From the NCBI GenBank assembly GCA_002686265.1, contig NZBA01000050.1, positions 124,001 to 188,000 of the forward strand: a DNA stretch of 64,000 nt. The letters run 5' to 3'. The first letter of the stretch is position 1; the number at the start of each line of letters is the position of its first letter. Shown here piece after piece: positions 20,456 to 31,530 of the stretch. The stretch comes from Planctomycetota bacterium (GTDB lineage: Bacteria > Planctomycetota > UBA1135 > GCA-002686595). The position numbers and the translations under genes were made by a program. The notes beneath the pieces were generated by a model. It worked only from the letters and a program-made list of their open reading frames with translations. It was not told where the DNA came from and did no database searches.

Positions 20456-21675
20456 GTGCCGGCTCGCGGCGCGGCTTCGTTTCCCCGCGGAGTGTGGGCC
20501 GCGTCTCCTGGGGCGGCGCGGCGCGCTTGGTCTTGGCGCTGGGCCTGCTGGGGTGGGTCGGTTCAACCCTGCCCTGGCGAGACACGGTCACCTGGGAGGG
20601 AGCACACGGCGAACGCGTGAGCGGTGAGCTGGTGGGCGATTGGCGGGCCGAGCGCGTGGGCTTCGTGCCCGACCCGACCCTGGCCCACGTAGCCCACCTG
20701 CCCGCCGATCTGCGGGCCGCCGCACGGGACGGAGTGAGCCTGGCTCTCGATCGCGGGCGGTCGACCTACTCCTGGCGACCGGGCATGCCGCGTGTCTTCG
20801 GGACTGGCCGCCCCGCTCCCCTGGTGACGGCCTTGCTGCTCCTGGCGGCGGGCTTCTGCGCCGGGATCACGCGTTGGTGGCGCATCCTGCTCCTGGCGCG
20901 CTGCCCCTGTACGTGGGGCGGCGCCATGCGCCTGACGGGGCTGGGGATGTTCTTCAACCTGATCCTGCCCGGCCTGACCGGCGGCGATCTGGTCAAGGCG
21001 GTGTTGGTCGTGCGCGAGCACCCCGAGCGTCGCGCCGACGCCCTGGCCACCGTGGTCATCGATCGCCTGGTCGGCCTGTGGGCGCTCGTGCTCCTGGCGG
21101 CCCTCTCGGTCTGGGCCGGCGGCGCGGTCTTCGAGTCTTTGCGCCTGGCCGTGCTGGGCGCCCTGCTGGCGGCCACGGCCGGCGTGGCGCTGATCCTCTC
21201 GGCGCGCCTGCGAGGCCTCCTGCGCTTCGACGCTCTGCTCGGGCGCCTGCCGTGGGCCGAGCGCGTGCGGAGATTGGAGGAGGCGGCGCGGGTCTTCACC
21301 GGCCGACCCGGCGAGCTGGTCGCCTCCATCGTGCTCTCGGCCGCCAACCACCTGGCGATCGCCGCCGCCGTGCTGGCCATCGCCCACGGCTTCGGCTCCA
21401 CCCTGGGCTACGTGCGGACCGTCGGGATCGTGAGCATCGCCAACGCCGGGTCGGCTATCCCGATCTCCCCGAGCGGTTGGGGGGTGGGGGAGGCGCTCTA
21501 TCGTTCGCTGTTCGAGCTGGCCGGCGCCGAGGGCGCGGTGGGCGTGGCGGCCAGCGTGACCTACCGCCTTTGCCTGCTGGTTCTCGGGCTCGCGGGCGGC
21601 GCATTTCTGTTGCTCCCCGGCGGCGGGCGCTTGCGGGCCGAGGCGCGCCGGGCCGCGCTGGAGATCGGGGATTGA
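20452..21675 (+). CDS. LPG-synthase-TM-family (flippase-like) membrane protein
   Basis: A 407-residue polytopic inner-membrane protein of the lysylphosphatidylglycerol synthase transmembrane / UPF0104 type. After an N-terminal periplasmic segment of about 120 residues come about eight hydrophobic helices. The family blocks are TRWWRILLLA, MFFNLILPGLTGGDLVKA, VVIDRLVGLWAL and ISPSGWGVGEALYRSLF. Such proteins lack the aminoacyl-transferase domain and are thought to move or use lipid-linked substrates; here the direction and substrate are unknown. GTG 20452 overlaps the HEAT lipoprotein stop (GTGA). The following gap holds a GC-rich inverted repeat (CCGCCC...GGGCGG) that may end the transcript. 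Confidence 0.85.
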   Translation: MSAGSRRGFVSPRSVGRVSWGGAARLVLALGLLGWVGSTLPWRDTVTWEGAHGERVSGELVGDWRAERVGFVPDPTLAHVAHLPADLRAAARDGVSLALDRGRSTYSWRPGMPRVFGTGRPAPLVTALLLLAAGFCAGITRWWRILLLARCPCTWGGAMRLTGLGMFFNLILPGLTGGDLVKAVLVVREHPERRADALATVVIDRLVGLWALVLLAALSVWAGGAVFESLRLAVLGALLAATAGVALILSARLRGLLRFDALLGRLPWAERVRRLEEAARVFTGRPGELVASIVLSAANHLAIAAAVLAIAHGFGSTLGYVRTVGIVSIANAGSAIPISPSGWGVGEALYRSLFELAGAEGAVGVAASVTYRLCLLVLGLAGGAFLLLPGGGRLRAEARRAALEIGD

Positions 21676-21742
21676 CCCGCCCGTCGGCGGGCGGTGGTAT
21701 GCTTCGCCGTTCAGCCCCGCCCCGCCCCCTCTCACGGCAACC

Positions 21743-22642
21743 ATGAGCCTCGTCGTCATCGGAACCCTGGCCTACGACACGATCGAGACCGTCCACGACC
21801 GGCGGGAGGACGTGCTCGGCGGCTCGGCGACCCACTTCGCCGTCGCCGCCAGCCACCTCGTGGCCCCACGCCTGGTGGCGGTGGTGGGGACGGACTTTCG
21901 GTCCGAGCACATGCAGGCCCTCGAAGCCCGCGGAGTGGACGTCGCGGGGGTCGAGGTGGCTCAAGGCGCCACCTTTCGCTGGTCCGGGCGCTACGAGGCA
22001 GACTGGAACAAGCGCCACACCCTCGATACTCAGCTGAACGTCTACGAGCACTTCGATCCGAAGCTGCCCGAAGCCTACCGTGACTCGGCGTACGTCTTCC
22101 TGGCCAACGCTTCGCCGAGCGTGCAGATGAGAGGGTTGTCCCAAGTCGAGGCTCCGGCTTTCGTGGTCGCCGACACGATGAACCTGTGGATCGAGACCGC
22201 GCGCGACGACCTCGGCGAGCTCCTGCGGCGCGTGGACGCGATCGTCATGAACGACGAGGAGGCGCGCATGCTGTCGGGTGAGCGGAATCTGATCCGCGCG
22301 GCCAGGCGGGTTCTCGAGATGGGGCCGCGCTACGTGGTGGTCAAGAAGGGGGAGCACGGAGCCTTCGTGATGGGGCCCGACGTGCATTTCTCGGTGCCCT
22401 CCTACCCGGTGGAGGACGTGGTCGATCCGACTGGGGCGGGCGACTCCTTCGCCGGGGGGTTCATGGGCTTCTTGGCGCTCGAAGGCGACCACGGACCGGC
22501 GAACCTGCGCAGGGCCATGCTGCACGGGACCGTCACGGCTTCGTTCTGCGTCCAGGGGTTCGGGATCGCCCCGCTCGCCGATGCGAAGGAGGCGGACCTC
22601 GCCGCACGCACCGACGACCTGCTCTGTATCGTCACGGTCTGA
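21743..22642 (+). CDS. PfkB-family carbohydrate/nucleoside kinase
   Basis: A 299-residue ribokinase-family sugar or nucleoside kinase. N-terminal GTLAYDTIETV and the substrate-site GGSATHFAVAASHL lead into the lid region. The ATP/anion-hole signature DPTGAGDSFAGGF near the C terminus carries the catalytic Asp. YVVVKKGEHGAF is the usual preceding strand. The substrate is not clear; many planctomycete homologs are simply annotated sugar kinase. The ATG at 21743 sits 67 bp after the previous gene. A TATGCT hexamer (21698-21703) lies upstream, but the only TTGACC is 20 bp away, so the promoter is unsure. Probably monocistronic, since recA downstream has its own promoter. Confidence 0.88.
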   Translation: MSLVVIGTLAYDTIETVHDRREDVLGGSATHFAVAASHLVAPRLVAVVGTDFRSEHMQALEARGVDVAGVEVAQGATFRWSGRYEADWNKRHTLDTQLNVYEHFDPKLPEAYRDSAYVFLANASPSVQMRGLSQVEAPAFVVADTMNLWIETARDDLGELLRRVDAIVMNDEEARMLSGERNLIRAARRVLEMGPRYVVVKKGEHGAFVMGPDVHFSVPSYPVEDVVDPTGAGDSFAGGFMGFLALEGDHGPANLRRAMLHGTVTASFCVQGFGIAPLADAKEADLAARTDDLLCIVTV

Positions 22643-22718
22643 AGCGGCGCGCCACAAGTTCCCCATCGGATCGCAACCACGGCTCCCTCGGAGCGTCAGC
22701 AAGGGGCGGGGAGCGCGC

Positions 22719-22747
22719 TTGGTCCGTCCGAGCGAGCGGGCTATGAT
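22719..22747 (+). promoter_or_regulatory. Candidate recA promoter
   Basis: TTGGTC (22719-22724), 17-bp spacer, TATGAT (22742-22747), 50 nt before the recA ATG. No LexA box of the GAAC-N4-GTTC or E. coli type was seen around it. Confidence 0.5.
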
Positions 22748-22797
22748 CCGCCGGTCCCTCGTCCTTCTCGCGGCCCCCGGCGGGCCGTCGCCCCACG

Positions 22798-23982
22798 ATG
22801 AAAAAATCCAGCCGCAGCAAGACTTCGCGCCCCGCCGCTCCCAAGAAGAGAACCGGCGCCGGGCTGCCCCGAGACCGCAGCCAGCAGGACGGGGCCCAGC
22901 GCGACAAGGCCTTGACCGCCGCCATGGACGAGATCGAGCGTTCCTACGGCAAGGGATCGATCATGCGCCTGGGCGAGGAGAACGTTCTCGCGACGGAGAT
23001 GCGGGGCATCTCGACCGGTTCTATCGCCCTGGACGGAGCCCTGGGAGGCAAGGGCCTGCCGCGCGGGCGGGTGGTCGAGATCTACGGACCCGAGAGCTCG
23101 GGCAAGACGACCTTGACCCTGCACGTGGTGGGCAGCGCCCAGAAGGCCGGCGGCATCTGCGCCTTCGTGGACGCCGAGCACGCCCTCGACCCCTCCTACG
23201 CCCGCAAGCTGGGCGTCAACCTCGACGACCTCCTGGTCAGCCAGCCCGACACGGGCGAACAGGCGCTCGAGATCGTCGAGACCCTGGTGCGCTCGAACGC
23301 CGTGGACGTCGTAGTGATCGACTCGGTGGCGGCCCTCGTGCCGCGGGCGGAGATCGAGGGTGAGATGGGCGACAGTTTCGTCGGCTTGCACGCGCGGCTG
23401 ATGAGCCAAGCTCTTCGAAAGCTGACCTCGGCTATCGCCAAGTCCGACTGCCTGGTGATCTTCATCAACCAGATCCGCGAGAAGATCGGGGTCATGTTTG
23501 GCAGTCCGGAGACGACCACCGGAGGACGGGCGCTCAAGTTCTACTCCTCGGTGCGGCTGGACATCCGGCGCATTGGCCAACTCAAGGACGCGGACCAAGT
23601 GGTCGGGAACCGCACCAAGGTCACCGTGGTCAAGAACAAGATGGCGCCGCCCTTCCGCAAGGTCGAGTTCGACATCCTGTTCAACTGCGGCATCAGCCGC
23701 GAGGGAGAGCTGCTGGACATGGGGCTGAGCGAGGGCTCGGTATTGCGCTCGGGCACCTGGTACTCCCTCAAGCACCCCACCGAGGGGGAGATCCGCCTCG
23801 GCCAAGGGCAGGAGCGCGCACGGCGGTTCCTGATCGACAACCCCGAGCTAGCGGACGAGCTCGAGCGCACCCTGAGGGCCGCCATGGCCCCCGCGCCTGC
23901 CGAGGAGCCCGCGCCCGCGAGGGGCGAGAAGACCTCCGAATCCGCGGCCGGCGCGCCGACAGAGACCGCCAACAAGGCTTGA
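22798..23982 (+). CDS. recA: Recombinase RecA
   Basis: ATP-dependent strand-exchange protein for homologous recombination and SOS control (394 aa). Core motifs are intact: Walker [28 protein letters not shown], Walker [15 protein letters not shown], the L2-adjacent [19 protein letters not shown] and [17 protein letters not shown]. It differs from the E. coli protein by a basic Ser/Lys-rich N-terminal extension of about 38 residues and an Ala/Pro/Glu tail. No Shine-Dalgarno sequence precedes ATG 22798, yet the leader is 45 nt. alaS follows in the same direction after 85 bp, the common recA-alaS order of many bacteria (without recX here). Confidence 0.98.
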   Translation: MKKSSRSKTSRPAAPKKRTGAGLPRDRSQQDGAQRDKALTAAMDEIERSYGKGSIMRLGEENVLATEMRGISTGSIALDGALGGKGLPRGRVVEIYGPESSGKTTLTLHVVGSAQKAGGICAFVDAEHALDPSYARKLGVNLDDLLVSQPDTGEQALEIVETLVRSNAVDVVVIDSVAALVPRAEIEGEMGDSFVGLHARLMSQALRKLTSAIAKSDCLVIFINQIREKIGVMFGSPETTTGGRALKFYSSVRLDIRRIGQLKDADQVVGNRTKVTVVKNKMAPPFRKVEFDILFNCGISREGELLDMGLSEGSVLRSGTWYSLKHPTEGEIRLGQGQERARRFLIDNPELADELERTLRAAMAPAPAEEPAPARGEKTSESAAGAPTETANKA

Positions 23983-24067
23983 GACGCCCGCTGGGATATC
24001 CTGGCGCGCCGCGACCTCCCGTTTTCAAAGACTGAGCGCCCGCCACGGCGGTGGGCCCTACGCCACC

Positions 24068-26791
<2,724 letters not shown>

Positions 26792-26864
26792 AGCGGCCGC
26801 GGGGGCGCTGGAGTCCTTGCGGGCCTTTGAGCGCGAATCCCCGCTCCGGAGCGCGCCAGGCGCG

Positions 26865-26893
26865 TTGACACCCCCGCTGGCCGGCGCTAGTCT
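26865..26893 (+). promoter_or_regulatory. Strong promoter of the rpmF-plsX-fab operon
   Basis: A perfect TTGACA (26865-26870), 17-bp spacer and TAGTCT (26888-26893). Transcription would begin near 26900, about 50 nt before rpmF. Confidence 0.65.
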
Positions 26894-26948
26894 CTCGCCC
26901 TCTCCGCGCTCCCCGTTCCCCGGGTGAGCGCCCACCCCTCTGAGCGCC

Positions 26949-27152
26949 ATGGCACATCCCAAGCGACGCACGTCCAAGCAACGCAAGCGCATCCGGCGCT
27001 CGCACCTGGCCCTCGAGCAGGCCACGGTCTCCCACTGCCCGCGCTGCGGCTCGGCCACCCGCGCCCACCGCGTCTGCGACCAGTGCGGCCACTATGGCTT
27101 CGAGAAGGGCGGACTGAAGGGCCAGGAAGTCCTTCAGAAGGACGAGTTCTAG
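26949..27152 (+). CDS. rpmF: 50S ribosomal protein L32 (zinc-binding form)
   Basis: 67-residue ribosomal protein of the large subunit. The basic N terminus AHPKRRTSKQRKRIRRSH is typical, and two CxxC pairs (CPRCG, CDQCG) make it the zinc-containing paralog type. In many bacteria rpmF precedes plsX, as here, which links ribosome and membrane-lipid synthesis. The yceD/DUF177 gene that often comes before rpmF is absent; alaS is upstream instead. ATG 26949 is the natural start because the Ala-His-Pro-Lys start is conserved. Confidence 0.96.
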   Translation: MAHPKRRTSKQRKRIRRSHLALEQATVSHCPRCGSATRAHRVCDQCGHYGFEKGGLKGQEVLQKDEF

Positions 27153-27196
27153 GAGCCCGGGCTCCGACGGAGGACGCTGACGCCCCTCCCCAGCGG

Positions 27197-28228
27197 ATGG
27201 ACAGTACCCTGATCGCCCTGGACGTGATGGGCGGGGACTCTGCCCCGCGGAGCACGCTCGTCGGCGTCCTGCGAGCCTGTACGGGCGAGGCTGGGGACCA
27301 CCTTCCCCCCGAGCGGCTGCTGCTCGTCGGCGACGAGGCCGTCATCCACCGTGAGTTGGAGCGCCTAGACGAGGACTTCGAGGGTAGCCTCCCCGACCTC
27401 GCCGTGCGCCACGCGAGCCAGGCGGTCGGGATGGACGAGTCGCCCTCGGCGGTCCTGCGCTCCAAGCCGGACTCCTCGATCGCCGTTTGCGTCGAGGCCG
27501 TCAAGAGCGGGGCGGTCGGGGCGATGGTCAGCATGGGCAACACCGGCGCGGTCGTCGGATCCGCGACCCTCGGCCTACGGACCCTGGCCGGCGTGCGGCG
27601 CCCGGGAATCGCCGTCACCTTGGCCTTCACCGACCGGCGCCTGACCCTGCTGGACATGGGCGCGAACATCGATCCCAAGCCCGAGCACCTGCTGCAGTAC
27701 GGGCTGATGGGGACGGTCTACGCCCGCGAGTGCCTGGGCGTCGAGGCCCCGCGCGTGGGCCTCTTGAACATCGGCGAGGAACCCTCGAAGGGAACGGCGC
27801 TGCTGAAGGCCGCCCACGCGCTGCTGGAGTCCTCGCGCCTCGAGTTCGCCGGCAACGTCGAGGGTGGGGACCTGTTCCGGCAGACGACCGACGTCATCGT
27901 GACCGACGGTTTCACCGGCAACGTCGTCCTGAAGCTCCTGGAGAGCTACTCGGCCCTGATGATCGACCTCGTGTTGGGGGAGTTGAAGGCCCACGGCGTG
28001 GACTGGGAGCCCGCCGCCCTGAGCAGCCTGGAGCGCAAGATCGACTACGCCGAAGTCGGCGGAGCCCTGCTCCTGGGCGTCGCCGGTGTGGTGGTGATCG
28101 GCCACGGTCGCTCCGACCCCAACGCGGTGGCGAATGCGCTGGGTCTGGCCGGGCGAGCCCTCGACGCGGGGATCAACACGAGCATCGTCGAGGGCGTCGA
28201 GCGAGCCACGCGCGAGGGAGCGGCGTGA
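27197..28228 (+). CDS. plsX: Phosphate acyltransferase PlsX
   Basis: Converts acyl-ACP to acyl-phosphate for phosphatidic acid synthesis at the inner face of the membrane (343 aa). Family blocks: IALDVMGGDSAP at the N terminus, SMGNTGAVVG, LLDMGANIDPKPEHLLQYG, NIGEEPSKGTALLK and DGFTGNVVLKLLES. I chose ATG 27197, since the MDSTLIALDVMGGD start matches the family and the longer ORF only adds out-of-family sequence overlapping rpmF. It lies 44 bp after rpmF and 97 bp before fabH, in the standard plsX-fabH-fabD-fabG-acpP-fabF order. Confidence 0.97.
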   Translation: MDSTLIALDVMGGDSAPRSTLVGVLRACTGEAGDHLPPERLLLVGDEAVIHRELERLDEDFEGSLPDLAVRHASQAVGMDESPSAVLRSKPDSSIAVCVEAVKSGAVGAMVSMGNTGAVVGSATLGLRTLAGVRRPGIAVTLAFTDRRLTLLDMGANIDPKPEHLLQYGLMGTVYARECLGVEAPRVGLLNIGEEPSKGTALLKAAHALLESSRLEFAGNVEGGDLFRQTTDVIVTDGFTGNVVLKLLESYSALMIDLVLGELKAHGVDWEPAALSSLERKIDYAEVGGALLLGVAGVVVIGHGRSDPNAVANALGLAGRALDAGINTSIVEGVERATREGAA

Positions 28229-28325
28229 GCGCGCGACCCTACCACCGTCCCCGCCCTCGCCCCCGAAAGGGGAGCGCCCACCGACCGTCCGACGCTATCA
28301 TCCGTGCGGAGAGGAGACCGGCGAC

Positions 28326-29315
28326 ATGAGTTCCATCATCCCTGTCGGCATTGCGGGAATCGGGTCGTACGCACCCGAGCGCGTGGTGCCCAACGCCCAT
28401 TTCGAGGAGTTCCTCGACACGAGCGACGAGTGGATCGTACAGCGCACCGGCATCAAGGAGCGGCGCTTCGTCGCCGCCGGCGAGAACACCTCGCACATGT
28501 GCCTCGCGGCCGCGCGCAAGGCCCTGGAGGCGGCGGGCGTGACCGGCGAGGAGCTGGACATGATCATCGTCGGCACGGTCTCCCCAGACCAGCAGCTGCC
28601 GGCCGTCGCCAACCTGGTGCAGGTCGGGCTGGGAGCGACCAAGGCCGCCTGTTTCGATGTGAACGCGGCCTGCACGGGGTTCTTGACCTCCCTGGTCACC
28701 GCCGAGTCGTTCATCGCCGCCGGCCGCGCCCGGCGCGTGCTGGTCCTGGGAGCCGAGACGCTCTCGCGCTTCATCGACTTCACCGACCGCGGCTCGTGCA
28801 TCCTCTTCGGCGACGGTGCCGGCGCCGCCGTCCTGATGCCCCACGCCGACTGCGGCCAAGGGGAGATCCTGCGCTCCACCATGGGCAGCGACGGCGAGGG
28901 GTACTCGGTGATCGAGATGCCCGCCGGTGGCTCCGGCCGCCCGGCGAGTCACGAGACCGTCGAAGCGCGCGAGCACTTCCTGAAGGTGCACGGCCGCGAT
29001 GTCTACCGCTTCGCCGTGGCGAAAATCGCGTCCCTGGTGCGCGAGATGCTCGAGGGACACACCCTCGACGAGGTGAGCGTCGTCGTTCCGCACCAAGTCA
29101 ACCGCCGCATCATCGACTCGGCCGTCGAGAAGCTCGACATCCCGCCCGAGAAGGTGGTCATCAACATCGACCGCTATGGCAACACTTCCGCCGCCAGCGT
29201 GCCGCTGGCCCTCGACGAGGCGCTCAGGGACGGGCGTATCGAGAAGGACAAGCTGGTCATCATGGCGGCCTTCGGTGCCGGCTTGAGCTGGGGCGGCGCC
29301 CTGGTCCGCTGGTAG
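28326..29315 (+). CDS. fabH: Beta-ketoacyl-ACP synthase III
   Basis: Starts fatty-acid synthesis by condensing acyl-CoA with malonyl-ACP (329 aa). The catalytic triad is visible: Cys in DVNAACTGFLTSL, His in VVPHQVNRRI and Asn in DRYGNTSAASVP. TSDEWIVQRTGIKERR near the N terminus is the family block. ATG 28326 has an upstream GGAGAGGAGA ribosome site and gives the normal length; the ORF track start at 28134 would overlap plsX. A TATCAT hexamer lies 24 nt upstream but without a recognisable -35. Nothing indicates a shifted starter-unit preference. Confidence 0.97.
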   Translation: MSSIIPVGIAGIGSYAPERVVPNAHFEEFLDTSDEWIVQRTGIKERRFVAAGENTSHMCLAAARKALEAAGVTGEELDMIIVGTVSPDQQLPAVANLVQVGLGATKAACFDVNAACTGFLTSLVTAESFIAAGRARRVLVLGAETLSRFIDFTDRGSCILFGDGAGAAVLMPHADCGQGEILRSTMGSDGEGYSVIEMPAGGSGRPASHETVEAREHFLKVHGRDVYRFAVAKIASLVREMLEGHTLDEVSVVVPHQVNRRIIDSAVEKLDIPPEKVVINIDRYGNTSAASVPLALDEALRDGRIEKDKLVIMAAFGAGLSWGGALVRW

Positions 29316-29391
29316 CCCCCGGGTGCGCACGCTTCATCGGGAGCACGTCCGTCATGAGTAGCATCGACTCAGTGTTCCGCCGCTGGAAGCC

Positions 29392-30309
29392 ATGACCGCC
29401 GCGATCCTGTTTCCCGGGCAAGGTGCCCAGTTCGAGGGCATGGGACGCGACTGGAGCGAGGCCGACGAGGCCGCGCGCGAGACCTTCGCCGAGGCCGACC
29501 GCATCCTGGGCTTCTCCCTCTCGAAGGCCTGCTGGGAGGGCGGTGACGAGGTGAACCGCACCGACCTCGCCCAGCCGGGGATCTTCACCACGAGCGTGGC
29601 GGCCGTACGCGCCTTGGAAGGCCGCGGCCTCGACCGCGCCCGCGCGGCTGCGACCTGCGGCTTGAGCCTGGGGGAGTACAGCGCCCTGTGGTGCGCCGGC
29701 TCCCTGGATTTCGCCGATGGACTGCGCCTGGTGCGCCTGCGCGGCGAGGCAATGCAGGCGGCTAGCGAGGCGACTCCCTCGGGCATGGTGTCCTTGTTGG
29801 GCGCCGACGAGAGCTCCGCGCAAGCCCTGGCGACCGTAGGCGCCGGGCGCGGCGTGTGCTCGGTCGCCAACCTGAACGCTCCGGGCCAGATCATCCTCTC
29901 GGGAGAGCTCGACGCCCTCGATGCAGTCGAGGCTGTCGCCTCCGACCACGGCGTGCGGCGCACACGCCGCCTGGTGGTAGCCGGGGGCTTCCACTCCGAG
30001 TGCATGCGCCCGGCGGCCGAGCGCCTCGAGGCGGCTCTACGCGAGATCGAGCTGCGGCCGCCGACGGTGCCCTTCTACAGCAACGTCACCGCCGAGGCGA
30101 CCGACGATCCAGCGCGCATCGCGGCGCAGCTCGCGGACCAGGTCTGCTCGCCCGTGCTCTGGCAGCGCAGCATCCAAGCCCTGCTCGACGCGGGCGTGAG
30201 CGAGTTCCTCGAACCCGCTCCCGGGCGCGTCCTGGCGGGTCTGATGAAGAAGATCGCCCCCTCCGCCCGGGTGGACTCAGCCGCCACTCCGGCCCCAAGG
30301 GGGGCCTGA
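29392..30309 (+). CDS. fabD: Malonyl-CoA:ACP transacylase
   Basis: Transfers malonyl from CoA to ACP for type II fatty-acid synthesis (305 aa). It has FPGQGAQFEGMGRD at the N terminus, the nucleophile elbow CGLSLGEYSAL, the substrate Arg region VRLRGEAMQ, NLNAPGQIILSG and the catalytic His in VAGGFHSECM. It ends EPAPGRVLAGLMKKI, the usual C-terminal family motif. It follows fabH by 76 bp. The segment after its stop contains the separate promoter of fabG. Confidence 0.97.
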   Translation: MTAAILFPGQGAQFEGMGRDWSEADEAARETFAEADRILGFSLSKACWEGGDEVNRTDLAQPGIFTTSVAAVRALEGRGLDRARAAATCGLSLGEYSALWCAGSLDFADGLRLVRLRGEAMQAASEATPSGMVSLLGADESSAQALATVGAGRGVCSVANLNAPGQIILSGELDALDAVEAVASDHGVRRTRRLVVAGGFHSECMRPAAERLEAALREIELRPPTVPFYSNVTAEATDDPARIAAQLADQVCSPVLWQRSIQALLDAGVSEFLEPAPGRVLAGLMKKIAPSARVDSAATPAPRGA

Positions 30310-30357
30310 AGGCGCCCGACTGCGCCGTCACGGCTGATTTCGAGGTCCGAGGGGCCG

Positions 30358-30386
30358 TTGCAAAGCCCCGAGGCCGTGCGTACAGT
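30358..30386 (+). promoter_or_regulatory. Internal promoter in front of fabG-acpP-fabF
   Basis: TTGCAA (30358-30363), 17-bp spacer, TACAGT (30381-30386), in the 150-bp gap after fabD. It would let fabG, acpP and fabF be transcribed at higher levels than plsX-fabD. It also argues against the ORF-track start at 30358. Confidence 0.55.
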
Positions 30387-30459
30387 CCCGCCTTCGCCCC
30401 CCGGCGAGCACCTCCATCCCAGACGCTTCTTCTCCAGCGATCCCCTCCAGGCGACCAGC

Positions 30460-31224
30460 GTGTCCGACCCCTCCCAGCCCCCTGCTCGCGACCTCGAGGG
30501 TCGCGTGGCTCTGGTGACCGGCGCCTCCCGCGGCATCGGCCGCGCGATCGCCGTGCGGCTCGCCGTGCGCGGAGCGCGCGTGGCGTGCGTCGCCACCCGG
30601 GCGGAGAACTGCGAAGACACCGTCGAGGCCTGCGCCGCCGAGACGGATGGGGCACGCGCCTACGGCGTGGACGTGGCCGACACCCAGGCCGTCGCGGCCC
30701 TGGTCGCTCAGGTCCGCGATGAGCTCGACGGCCTCGCGGTGCTGGTCAACAACGCCGGCGTAACCCGCGATCAGCTCCTGCTGCGCATGAGCGAGGAGGA
30801 CTTCGATCGGGTGATCGAGGTCAACCTCAAGGGCTCATGGAACTTCCTCAAGGCCGCCGCCCGGCCGTTGATGAAGGCGCGCGGCAAGATCGTCAACATC
30901 TCCTCGGTGGTGGGCCTGACGGGCAACGCCGGGCAGGTGAACTACGCGGCCAGCAAGGCCGGCATCCACGGCATGACCCGCTCGCTGGCAAAGGAACTCG
31001 CCGGCCGAGGGGTGTGCGTGAACGCGGTTGCCCCGGGCTTCGTGGCAACCGACATGACAGCGGACCTCACCGAGGGGTCCGCGCAGGAATGGAAAGACTC
31101 CATCCCATTGGGTCGCATCGGCACGCCGGACGATGTGGCCGCGGCGGTGGAGTTTCTGATCGGGCCCGGAGGAGACTATATTACCGGGCAGGTCATCGTC
31201 GTCGACGGAGGCCTGAGCCTCTAG
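30460..31224 (+). CDS. fabG: 3-oxoacyl-ACP reductase
   Basis: NADPH-dependent reductase of the elongation cycle (254 aa, short-chain dehydrogenase fold). Cofactor motif VTGASRGIGRAIAV, NNAGVTRD, catalytic Ser in VNISSVVG, and YAASKAG holding Tyr and Lys; the C terminus ITGQVIVVDGGLSL is typical of FabG. I set the start at GTG 30460, just before the family N terminus and downstream of the predicted promoter; there is no in-frame ATG close by. acpP follows after 33 bp. No oddities were seen. Confidence 0.95.
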   Translation: MSDPSQPPARDLEGRVALVTGASRGIGRAIAVRLAVRGARVACVATRAENCEDTVEACAAETDGARAYGVDVADTQAVAALVAQVRDELDGLAVLVNNAGVTRDQLLLRMSEEDFDRVIEVNLKGSWNFLKAAARPLMKARGKIVNISSVVGLTGNAGQVNYAASKAGIHGMTRSLAKELAGRGVCVNAVAPGFVATDMTADLTEGSAQEWKDSIPLGRIGTPDDVAAAVEFLIGPGGDYITGQVIVVDGGLSL

Positions 31225-31257
31225 GAGTCCGGCCAGAACCCGAAGGGAAGTAGCAAC

Positions 31258-31497
31258 GTGAGCGATACTTCGATCGAAGAGAAGGTCATCAGCATCGTCT
31301 GCGATCAGATGGGCGCGACGCCCGACAAGGTCACGAGCGATACGTCGTTCATCAACGACCTCGGGGCGGACTCGCTCGACACGGTCGAGTTGGTGATGGA
31401 GTTCGAGGACGAGTTCGAGATTTCCATCCCCGATGAGGACGCGGAGAAGATCCAGACCGTGGGGGCTGCTGTCTCCTACATCCAGGGGAAGTCCTGA
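31258..31497 (+). CDS. acpP: Acyl carrier protein
   Basis: 79-residue acidic carrier whose Ser in [12 protein letters not shown] carries the 4'-phosphopantetheine arm. Length and the [13 protein letters not shown] segment are typical. It uses a GTG start at 31258 with a GAAGGGAAG ribosome site about 7 nt upstream. It lies between fabG and fabF, the standard order, and shares their transcript. Confidence 0.98.
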   Translation: MSDTSIEEKVISIVCDQMGATPDKVTSDTSFINDLGADSLDTVELVMEFEDEFEISIPDEDAEKIQTVGAAVSYIQGKS

Positions 31498-31530
31498 GAA
31501 GGGGGGCGCGCGCCACTGCGGAGAACGACC

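Noticed and set aside
21672-21703. TTGACC and TATGCT as promoter of the PfkB gene
   Set aside because: A 20-bp spacer is outside the usual range and the TTGACC includes the preceding stop codon.
23979-24002. TTGAGA and TATCCT before alaS
   Set aside because: Spacer only 12 bp.
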